Of a stretch of 16,108 nucleotides of DNA, positions 1-6,950 are shown piece by piece (position 1 is the stretch's first letter; each line of letters begins with the position of its first letter). The notes under the pieces were generated by a model, which saw only the letters and a program-made list of their open reading frames with translations, was not told where the DNA came from and made no database searches. The stretch is from XYA12-FULL-58-9 sp001798605 (GTDB lineage: Bacteria; Myxococcota; XYA12-FULL-58-9): assembly GCA_036736205.1 (NCBI GenBank), contig DAINMX010000142.1:1-16108 (forward strand). The letters are read 5' to 3'. Position numbers and translations under genes: made by a program.

Positions 1-901
1 CAGCTCGTGTCTTGGCGCTCGCCAGGTAGAACGCCACCTCTTGCGGCACGAACGTCTGGCCCGCCTCCACCTTGGGAATGTCGTCCGCGGCCACCTGCCG
101 AAACTGGACCGCCGCATCACCGATGACCCCATAGGTCTTTCGCAGCGTCTCGTTGAGGTTGTCGAGGTTTTCTTGAATGGCGAAGCTGGTCTGCAGCGCC
201 TCGGTGTAGTGGCCCATCATCGTCGAGGCGTTGGCGCCCTGCATCATCCCCTGCGCGTAATTGACGCCGAACTGGACCGCCGCCATGAGCGCCTGCTGAC
301 GTTGCGCGGCGGCGGCGCGTTCCGCGGCGGCCTCGGCCTCCTGCTCGGCGCTGACGAACTTCTCCAGCTGGGCGTAGAAGCCGTCGTGGTCCCGCTTCGC
401 GTCCTCGCTCGCCAGGTACGCCTGGCCGAGGTCGGCGACCAACGTGAGCAGCGTGGCCCAGCGATGCTGCCCCTTCCTCTCGGCCATCTTGGCCAGCGCG
501 GTGAAGGCGGCCAAGCGGATCTTCTCTTTGTCCGGACGACTCCCGACCGTGCGGTCCACCAGGCCGAGCGCGGCCCACAGGCTCAACGATGCGCCGCCGT
601 CGTCGCCGGCACGCTCGAACTCGGCCGCGAGCGCCATGTACTGCTGACACAGCTCCTGTTTATGGGTCACCGGGTAGCGGAGCTGCCAAAGTCCCGTGTG
701 ACTGGCACGATTCCACACCACGTCCCGGTAGTTCTCGTCGATCGCCTTGATCCGCTCGGCCACGTCCATCGTGCCAAGCGCCGGTGTGGTGTTGAGCAGG
801 TTGCGCGTCGGCAGGCTCGGGCTGCCGCCCCACGGCCGCGGCGGCACGCAGGCGAGCATGAGGAACGCGGCGACGCACATCAGGCCAGCGGTGCGTCTCA
901 T
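1..901 (-). CDS. Partial lipoprotein of unknown function (3' end beyond window)
   Basis: Open frame of 300 codons that starts with ATG at 901 and runs off the left edge without a stop, so the C-terminus is missing. The start MRRTAGLMCVAAFLMLACVP has two arginines, a hydrophobic core and a cysteine at residue 18 in a lipobox-like context (M-L-A-C), so an outer- or inner-membrane lipoprotein is likely. The mature part is mostly helical, with an Ala/Glu-rich coiled-coil-like stretch near residues 185-200 (EQEAEAAAERAAAAQRQQ) and no membrane segment. Its ATG overlaps the TGA of the upstream gene (ATGA, 898-901), so the two are probably translated in a coupled way and may form a pair. I recognise no family. 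The long plus-strand frame over the same region (41-1096) reads as an Arg/His-rich shadow and was set aside. Confidence 0.75.
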   Translation of the reverse strand, partial: MRRTAGLMCVAAFLMLACVPPRPWGGSPSLPTRNLLNTTPALGTMDVAERIKAIDENYRDVVWNRASHTGLWQLRYPVTHKQELCQQYMALAAEFERAGDDGGASLSLWAALGLVDRTVGSRPDKEKIRLAAFTALAKMAERKGQHRWATLLTLVADLGQAYLASEDAKRDHDGFYAQLEKFVSAEQEAEAAAERAAAAQRQQALMAAVQFGVNYAQGMMQGANASTMMGHYTEALQTSFAIQENLDNLNETLRKTYGVIGDAAVQFRQVAADDIPKVEAGQTFVPQEVAFYLASAKTRA

Positions 902-1635
902 GGCTGGGATCCGGGTGTGACGGCCGCCCGGCGGATCTCCTCGCGCACCTTCTCCCACAGCGGTGCGGAGAGAGCGTCGGAGAGGCGCGGCAGCGGTTCG
1001 GCGGTCGCGGTCTTGAGAGAATTCTGTGCCGCGATGGTAGTGACGACCTTGCTGCCGCGGCGCAGGGTGAGCACGGTGCTGCTCTCGGCCGTGTAACGAT
1101 GGACCTCCAGATTGACCAACGCGTGGATCAAGGCGATCAGACACACGGTCCCGACGACAGCAGCACTCTCCACTGCGATGGTGAAGGGTTTGCGTTGGTC
1201 GAAGGCCAAGGGGCCTCCATCTCCTGCGATGGTCTCGACGGTCATGAGCGCCCCACCTGCCGTGCCACCGGCGATCCCGACCGCCGCGCCGATGGTTAGC
1301 ATGATCATGCCCGCCATGCCGCCTTCGGGCTCCTGGTCATAGCGATAGCGTTGCTCACCGCCGACGGTGCCATTGACGGTCAGATCGGCGTCGATGACCG
1401 ACGAGACTAGGCGAACATCGACCGGTCGTCCGTCCAGCTCGAGGGGGTGCTCTTTGAGGTACCGCCAGAGCGAGAACGACTCCGACGTGCCGTCCATCTC
1501 GTTGATGATCGAGCCGATGCCCAACGTGACCCGGCGGGGCCCGAGCGGGCCCCCTGTGTCCGTCATTTCGGGTCCTGCGGCTACAGCCATCGCCGTGCTG
1601 ACCGACCATGCAGCCAGCAGTACTATCCAACGCAT
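898..1635 (-). CDS. Signal-peptide membrane protein of unknown function
   Basis: 245 residues. The start ATG at 1635 is preceded by AAGGGA seven bases upstream, a good ribosome site. Residues 1-20 (MRWIVLLAAWSVSTAMAVAA) form a signal peptide with an A-V-A-A cleavage context. Two later hydrophobic segments, about 107-132 (Gly-rich, with GxxxG spacing) and about 152-175, look membrane-spanning. Residues 35-100 and 178-210 are polar and beta-like. The gene ends in a 4-bp overlap with the downstream lipoprotein gene, so the two are very likely one operon and may form an envelope complex. I recognise no family and give no function. The signal peptide, membrane segments and ribosome site make it a convincing real gene. 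Confidence 0.75.
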   Translation of the reverse strand: MRWIVLLAAWSVSTAMAVAAGPEMTDTGGPLGPRRVTLGIGSIINEMDGTSESFSLWRYLKEHPLELDGRPVDVRLVSSVIDADLTVNGTVGGEQRYRYDQEPEGGMAGMIMLTIGAAVGIAGGTAGGALMTVETIAGDGGPLAFDQRKPFTIAVESAAVVGTVCLIALIHALVNLEVHRYTAESSTVLTLRRGSKVVTTIAAQNSLKTATAEPLPRLSDALSAPLWEKVREEIRRAAVTPGSQP

Positions 1636-1789
1636 TGTGTTGTCCCTTCGATCTTCAGTCCTCGCGCCCGACGAATATATCCGGACGAGCCGATCGCAGG
1701 CAATGCTGAACCGGATCCGTTGATGCCTGTCACGAGCAAAATCAAAAAGAACCAGTTCTCCACACGCGAGAACACTGCGGCGAGTTTTT

Positions 1790-1894
1790 CTAGCTGCCGG
1801 TTGCTGCGTAATCTTGGATTTTGCCAGGCACAGCCGCCTTGGGCATCAAGAGTGCTAGGAGGAACGTGAGCAGAGCAGACAAGAGGATTCGCAT
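1790..1894 (-). pseudogene. Short secretory leader ORF, probably truncated gene
   Basis: A 34-codon minus-strand ORF, starting ATG at 1894 and ending TAG at 1792-1790. It begins MRILLSALLTFLLALLMPKA, a textbook signal peptide (one Arg, a long Leu core, an A-x-A-like end), then has only about 15 mature residues before the stop. The ribosome site is weak. A different frame of the same strand stays open from about 1918 to 1624, overlapping the start of the gene at 898-1635, and contains a hydrophobic run (WFFLILLVTGI), but it lacks a good start. I read this as the 5' remnant of a secreted-protein gene cut by a stop or frameshift. A genuine short secreted peptide cannot be excluded. Confidence 0.3.
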
Positions 1895-1981
1895 GGTAGG
1901 CTCAGTACCACATGAGTAAAGCTGAATGAATCTGTTCGGCGAGTTACGAATAAAAGAGGAGGACGACGGTTGAGATTCGAT

Positions 1982-2556
1982 TCAGAACGCCGCCCGCCGG
2001 ATGGCCCCCGCAATGTCAACCTTCGCCAAGAGGTGAACCAGTGCGGTAACCCTATCCAGGTATTCCGGCGCACCATCGACTGACAGGCAACCACCGCGAA
2101 ACGCCGCAGCGAAGTCGTACTTCCCGCGGATCAACTCACCGACGTCTGTGGGCTCGGGCGCGAAGTGAACCTGCACGCCGGCATCCCGCTTGCTACCCTA
2201 TGAAGGTGACTGCAACCAACTGGCCACAAAACTGAGCGGATGAAAGTCGGCGCTTGGTCGCGTCTGTATCGAGTGCGGCGGGGCTCACCCTGCCAGACAT
2301 TTTCGCTCAAATTCACATAGGTCGTGGTTGGCAAAGCGACGGCAGAAAGGATCCACATGCGAGGCAAGGACATCTCCCTAAGGCTTGCGACCACGACATT
2401 CACGGCGACGATGACCGCCCCGAGGACCGCCGCAAGCCCCACGTATGGCACGAACGGACTCAACACGAACACCAGGAGAAAAATGGCGTCGATGAATAGG
2501 GTGATGGCTGAACGTGGCACGAATGCCCGCAGAAACGAGGTGGGTGAGTTGGTCAC
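1982..2556 (-). pseudogene. Frame-disrupted small membrane protein gene
   Basis: A GTG start at 2556 follows AAGGGGG six bases upstream, a strong ribosome site. About 90 codons then read as a credible small membrane protein with hydrophobic segments near residues 17-37, 38-58 and 68-80. After roughly residue 90 the same frame (to 2131) becomes Arg/Cys/His/Pro-rich and unprotein-like. A second frame of the strand, 2176-1982, reads as an ordinary soluble C-terminus (around GELIRGKYDFAAAFRGG) but is closed upstream by TAG. The third frame also has a plausible stretch between. The picture is one gene broken by indels, or two overlapping remnants. No family recognised. The N-terminal part may still be expressed. 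Confidence 0.4.
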
Positions 2557-3009
2557 GGCAGGCCCCCTTACGTCGAGTCAGTGGTCGGCGTGAGTATGCG
2601 ATTCAAATGTCTCTTGCGTCAAACCGATTAGAGCGAGTCCGCCAACAGTGCTGGGCGAAGGCCTGTTTCTGGCGTCCATACGCACGATGTGCCGCGTTCT
2701 GGAGGAGAACGGCGTCGTGCGTGGGCGCCGCGCCCAACTGCGTCATCCGTCATCCTGCTGACGCTGCGCCCGAGCTTCTCGCCACCGCTCCCAATGCGTC
2801 TTGGAGCTGGGGGATCAAATAGTCTTAAATTGATCTGATTTTGGTCCTAGACATGGGGTCCACTTCAGAGGCCCCTTTGAACCACCCGACAAACGGTGAT
2901 CGGCCAGCGGCATAGAATAGTTTGTCATTTCCCTCATTGCCGTTCCACTTCGCGGCAATACTTGGCACAGCTCCAGATACTCCGGTATCTGAGGGTGCCC
3001 CCTCCCAAT
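2557..3009. other. Intergenic stretch without a recognised gene
   Basis: No convincing coding region on either strand. A minus-strand ORF of 47 codons (2746-2603) exists but has no clear ribosome site and matches nothing I know. The minus strand near 2868-2850 reads TGAAGTGGACCCCATGTC, which has the look of an insertion-sequence end of the TGAxxTGxACCCC type, but no partner end or transposase is visible. A short perfect inverted repeat, CAGATAC-TCCG-GTATCTG, lies at 2974-2991, 19 bp past the stop of the pectate lyase gene. It is not followed by a T-run. Confidence 0.4.
2974..2991 (-). terminator. Hairpin downstream of pectate lyase gene (weak terminator candidate)
   Basis: Perfect 7-bp inverted repeat with a 4-base loop (CAGATAC-TCCG-GTATCTG on the plus strand), 19 bp beyond the TAG of the minus-strand gene ending at 3010. 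Position fits a transcript end. The stem is only moderately GC-rich and no U-tract follows, so intrinsic termination is not shown. Confidence 0.25.
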
Positions 3010-5295
3010 CTAGTACTCAAACGCCCCGATGTCTGGTGCTGCACCGTTGTACGGCAATCCCACATTCGCTCCGCCATCGATAAGGTCGGATCCCGTAGAA
3101 AGATGCAGAAAGTTGATGTCCGGCAAGCTTCCATCTGTCCTTCGTGGAGCATCCACACCTGTCGGTAGAATACTTGCGAAGTCTGCGGCACCGATACTGA
3201 CCGGCAAATCCCAAGAGTTGTGGCTTACATTGGTGAGATCATCCAACGCCGCCTCGTTGTTCCCATTGTCGTAGGAGATATTGTTCTTCATGTAATACGG
3301 GACATCAGGGGCGAGACGAAAGTGATAACCACCGCAAAAGGTCGTATCGCCTGCAAAGCAATTCTGGTAGGCGGTATTGTTATAGATCTCCATATTGCAC
3401 AGTGCGCCATTATCTTCGAATCCCCACATCTTGTTCTGGAATGCTAAATTGTTGACGATTCTTCTCTTCATGGGATTTCCGTCCGCATACGTAGGCCCAA
3501 GCTTAAACCCGTTGCCATCGCCAGCACTCTCAAAATTGCCGGGTTTAAAGCCGTTCCAGAATGCCCACGAATCTTGAATGACAATCATGCCCTCATTGGA
3601 CCACAAATCCACGCCGTCATCACTGTTCCACCACATTCGGCAACCCCTAATGGTATTTGTTGCATTAGGATCTGATATCCTGATCGTCAAGCCATCGGAG
3701 CCGCCCCACGGTTCGCAGCCGGGCACAGTTGTCACGGGATCGCTGTTGTGATGAAAATCGCTGTTCAAGACCAAATTGTCGGTAGAGGGTCCTCCACCAT
3801 TACTGATCGATAGACCAAATCCATTATGATGTACGTTGAGTAATTCAAAAATAGAATGACTTAAACTGTTTGAAGTTATGCCATTGTACCAATGATCGCC
3901 TTCTCTCTGTTCAAACCAGGCTATTTCGAGTCCCTTAAAATGAATATATTCTCCTGAAACAGAAATTCCCACGAAGTCGGGGTAAGTAGAGCTAGGTCTT
4001 ATGAGGGGCGTTTCGCCAGGATACGCCCAGACCCTAACCATGTTCCCGGCGCTTCCGCTCTTGCCAACAAGGTGTTGTTCAGAGGGAATTTCATAGGTGC
4101 CGCCACGAAGATAAATGGTATCGCCTGCTTCGACAACCGTCCACGCACGATTGAGAGTAAACCAAGGTGCATTTGCCGAGCCATCACCAGTAACATCGTT
4201 GCCCGTTGGAGATAGATAGTAGGCGCGCAGTGCTAATTCGACGATGGTGATGACGGAGGTATCTGATTTTGTGCCGTCGGCAACACTCGTCGCAGTCACG
4301 TGGCATGCTGCCGCCGAGCTAGGCGCTGTGTAGAGACCATTGGATGCGATGTTTCCGCACCCACTCGCCTCATCAACGGACCAGACGACTGCAGTATTGG
4401 CGCTTCCCGTCACGGAGGCACTGAACTGTTGGGTGGCGGCAGTTCCAACTGTTGCCGAGGTGGGTGTCACTTGAACGCTTACGGAAGTGGCAAGTGGCGT
4501 CAGAGATACTAGGCAGACTCGTAACGAACCGGTGTCTGAGTTGGCCCCCCATTGGTCCAGGCTTTGGACGGACTGCTGTTCAGTGCGAAACGCATAGTTG
4601 TCGCCCAGTAGCGTTTCGATGCCGTTGGGCGGCGTGACGGAGACTGAGTACTCGTGGCGGAAAACATCCACCACCTCGCGCACGCGATACGATTGTCCCG
4701 ACACGTACGGCATCAATACCAACGCCTCATAAGCACTGCCGTTGCGGGCGTCGATGGTGCCCGTGGGGCTGAAGCGAACAATCGTTGCTAGATCGGTCCA
4801 CACGAGGCCCGTCAGCGTTCCGTACGACAAGGCGACAGCTGCCTCGACGAATGCGGCCTGCGGCGTGACGTTGAGCACGATTTCAAAGGCGCTCGTTTGT
4901 GATTCCATCGAGGTGCCCATGTAGGCGCCCGAAGCTCCGCTCACGCAGGCGGGGCACGCATCCGGTTGCCAGACGCCGTCACAGCAATAATCGTTTTCCA
5001 CCGGCGCGTCGCCGCATTTGCATTCGCCCACCACTTGCCCTTGGGGGCAGGGAGAAATGTCGACTACCTCGGCCCATTGGCAGGTTGCGCTACAATACTG
5101 GCAACTCGCGCCATCGACGACATCACAAGGCACACCATTGATGGAGCCTTCGTCGCATTGTTCGCCTTCGTCGAGTCTGGCGTTGCCGCAGTCGTCAAGG
5201 ACCGTGACCGTGGTGGTCCTCGTCGTGGAGAGACAGGCGCACACAACGATCGGCAGCGCCGCGCAACAGAACATCCTCCGACGAAATGGAGTCAT
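3010..5295 (-). CDS. Surface lipoprotein with PL9-type pectate lyase beta-helix domain
   Basis: 761 residues. The ATG at 5295 has AAAGG upstream. A signal sequence ends in a lipobox-like V-C-A-C, with Cys21 as the lipid site. Residues 35-118 are cysteine-rich and open with a myxobacterial-type repeat (CGNARLDEGEQCDEG). Residues 275-351 form a bacterial Ig-like (Big-type) domain. Residues 358-761 form a right-handed beta-helix resembling polysaccharide lyase family 9. Hallmarks are D534 in GGSDGLTIR, D559/D560/D563 in NSDDGVDLW, and K598 in GDGNGFKLG. These match the calcium ligands and catalytic lysine known from the Dickeya PL9 enzyme. The C-terminal DIGAFEY is common in such beta-helix proteins. 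Likely role: calcium-dependent beta-elimination of pectate or a similar uronate polymer at the cell surface. The lyase half is AT-richer than the N-terminal half, suggesting a grafted domain. Confidence 0.85.
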   Translation of the reverse strand: MTPFRRRMFCCAALPIVVCACLSTTRTTTVTVLDDCGNARLDEGEQCDEGSINGVPCDVVDGASCQYCSATCQWAEVVDISPCPQGQVVGECKCGDAPVENDYCCDGVWQPDACPACVSGASGAYMGTSMESQTSAFEIVLNVTPQAAFVEAAVALSYGTLTGLVWTDLATIVRFSPTGTIDARNGSAYEALVLMPYVSGQSYRVREVVDVFRHEYSVSVTPPNGIETLLGDNYAFRTEQQSVQSLDQWGANSDTGSLRVCLVSLTPLATSVSVQVTPTSATVGTAATQQFSASVTGSANTAVVWSVDEASGCGNIASNGLYTAPSSAAACHVTATSVADGTKSDTSVITIVELALRAYYLSPTGNDVTGDGSANAPWFTLNRAWTVVEAGDTIYLRGGTYEIPSEQHLVGKSGSAGNMVRVWAYPGETPLIRPSSTYPDFVGISVSGEYIHFKGLEIAWFEQREGDHWYNGITSNSLSHSIFELLNVHHNGFGLSISNGGGPSTDNLVLNSDFHHNSDPVTTVPGCEPWGGSDGLTIRISDPNATNTIRGCRMWWNSDDGVDLWSNEGMIVIQDSWAFWNGFKPGNFESAGDGNGFKLGPTYADGNPMKRRIVNNLAFQNKMWGFEDNGALCNMEIYNNTAYQNCFAGDTTFCGGYHFRLAPDVPYYMKNNISYDNGNNEAALDDLTNVSHNSWDLPVSIGAADFASILPTGVDAPRRTDGSLPDINFLHLSTGSDLIDGGANVGLPYNGAAPDIGAFEY

Positions 5296-5798
5296 GAGTC
5301 TAACCTTTCCGGAGCGTAGAACTCAGTCTAGACAGATTGGAACTGCCCCATTTCAGTGAACAGGTTGATTACGCTGCCAGCGCCAGTATACGCATAGCTG
5401 CTTCCTACTTCATAGGATTCTTGCCGGCGAGGGCCTTGTGACGTCGCCAGCTGTCGAAACCGCAGTGACACCACGATCCGAACCGGGAATATGTACCGCC
5501 TCGTTCGCAACCCCAGCCGTCTTTGGAAGTTGAGTTAAGTATCTCCCAACAGCGGGGTTGGACCATAGACCGGCCACCTGCGCGTCCGGTCCCCATTGCG
5601 GCTGGGTAAGGCAAGCTGGGGGTCAAAGCGGCGGGAGCGAGGACTTCTTTCGGCGTCCGGTGACTCCTTAGTGCGGGTATGTGGATCCTCTCATCGCTTG
5701 CCTCCTGTGCTGGGGAATCGTAACGTCGCAGCGTCTACGGGATCTTTCGCATGAGTGGCAACATCCGCCATGCGCTGGTTCACGAGATTGGGGCTTGC
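5296..5798. other. Divergent intergenic region, nothing recognised
   Basis: About 500 bp between the divergently transcribed pectate lyase gene and sbcD, so promoters for both should lie here. I could not place convincing -35/-10 pairs. CAACCCC at 5508-5514 and GGGGTTG at 5554-5560 form a 7-bp inverted repeat 39 bp apart. Short minus-strand frames (5328-5510, 5405-5626) have no credible ribosome site or protein-like composition. No tRNA-like fold was seen. Confidence 0.4.
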
Positions 5799-6950
5799 GT
5801 GAGAATCTTTCACACCTCTGATTGGCACGTTGGTCGATCATTGTATGGCACGTCCCTCTTGTCGGATCAGGCTGAACTGTTGGCGGAGCTGGTACGCATC
5901 GCGGCTGACGAGCAACCAGACGTCGTGCTGATTGCCGGAGATATCTATGACCGCGCGGTACCCTCCCACGCGGCGGTGGATCTGCTCGATGAGACCCTAC
6001 ACAATCTGGTCATCAAGAATGGCCTTCCCTGCATTCTGATAGCCGGAAACCATGACAGCGGTGAGAGGCTGGCCTTCAGCTCGCGCTTGCTTGCCCGGGA
6101 AAGTCTCCATGTCATCGGTCGTCCGAGTTCGTCACCCAAGCCCATCGTCCTCTCCGACACCCACGGGCCAGTCTATTTCTTTGGCCTTCCCTACGCTTCC
6201 CCTGGCGAGGTTCGAGAGGCGATGGGGAACGACAGCATCAACGACCACCAGACGGCGATGACGTCGGCGATGAACTCGGTCAGAGCCGCCTCGCCCCATG
6301 GTGCCCGGTCGGTCGTGCTGGCGCACACCTTTGTCACCGGTGCCAAAGCCAGCGAGTCCGAACGACCACTGGTGGGCGGGCTCGCCAGCGTCGAGCGGCG
6401 CACCTTTGATGGTGTGAGCTATGCGGCATTGGGGCACCTGCACCGTCCCCAGACGATCCACGACGAGCGGATTCGATACGCCGGCTCGTTGATGCGCTAT
6501 GCCTTCTCGGAGGCCGATCAAGACAAGAGCGTCTCAATGGTCGAGATCGACCTTGCTGGAGAGGTAACCGTACGAGAGATTCCCTTGACGGCAAAACGCG
6601 ACCTCCGCTGCTTGAGTGGCTCCCTGCAGCAAGTCCTCGGCGCCGCGGCGCTCGACCCTCGATATCTCGACTACCTCGAGATCACCCTCACCGATACCAA
6701 ACCTGTCTTTGACGCCATGCGCCGATTGCGCGAGCACTATCCCAACGTGTTGCACATTCGCCGCGCCGAAACCGAGCTCGACACCACCTCCACGGTGCGC
6801 CGGGACCTCTCGCGCATGGACGATCGCGAGCTGCTCAACGACTTCTACCAACACGTAGTCGGATTACCTTTGAGCTCCGCTCAGAGGTCTCTTTACGACG
6901 AGCACGCCGTTGATCTTCGCTCCAAGTGGTCGAGTGGAGACGACCCATGA
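5799..6950 (+). CDS. sbcD: SbcD, nuclease subunit of SbcCD DNA-end-processing complex
   Basis: Mre11-type metallophosphoesterase that, with SbcC, cleaves DNA hairpins and degrades or opens blocked double-strand ends. I chose the GTG at 5799 because the family begins M-R-I-x-H-T-S-D-W-H and this gives VRIFHTSDWHVG, with GGGG upstream. An in-frame ATG at 5751 would add 16 residues unlike the family. With the GTG start the protein has 383 residues. All metal-binding motifs are present: D8/H10 (SDWH), D48 (GDIYD), N84/H85 (GNHD), H176 (VLAHTF) and H213/H215 (GHLH). The C-terminal part (about 265-383) is the capping and SbcC-contact region. The TGA overlaps the ATG of sbcC by ATGA (6947-6950), so the subunits are coupled in translation. 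Confidence 0.95.
   Translation: MRIFHTSDWHVGRSLYGTSLLSDQAELLAELVRIAADEQPDVVLIAGDIYDRAVPSHAAVDLLDETLHNLVIKNGLPCILIAGNHDSGERLAFSSRLLARESLHVIGRPSSSPKPIVLSDTHGPVYFFGLPYASPGEVREAMGNDSINDHQTAMTSAMNSVRAASPHGARSVVLAHTFVTGAKASESERPLVGGLASVERRTFDGVSYAALGHLHRPQTIHDERIRYAGSLMRYAFSEADQDKSVSMVEIDLAGEVTVREIPLTAKRDLRCLSGSLQQVLGAAALDPRYLDYLEITLTDTKPVFDAMRRLREHYPNVLHIRRAETELDTTSTVRRDLSRMDDRELLNDFYQHVVGLPLSSAQRSLYDEHAVDLRSKWSSGDDP

Noticed and set aside
41..1096. Long plus-strand open frame of 351 codons
   Set aside because: It lies opposite the lipoprotein and membrane-protein pair, has an Arg/His-rich composition and lacks a ribosome site. The minus-strand frames carry signal peptides, a lipobox and coupled starts, so this is a shadow of GC-rich coding DNA.
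5508..5560. CAACCCC / GGGGTTG inverted repeat in the sbcD upstream gap
   Set aside because: The arms are only 7 bp and 39 bp apart; such a match is expected by chance in a 500-bp GC-rich region.
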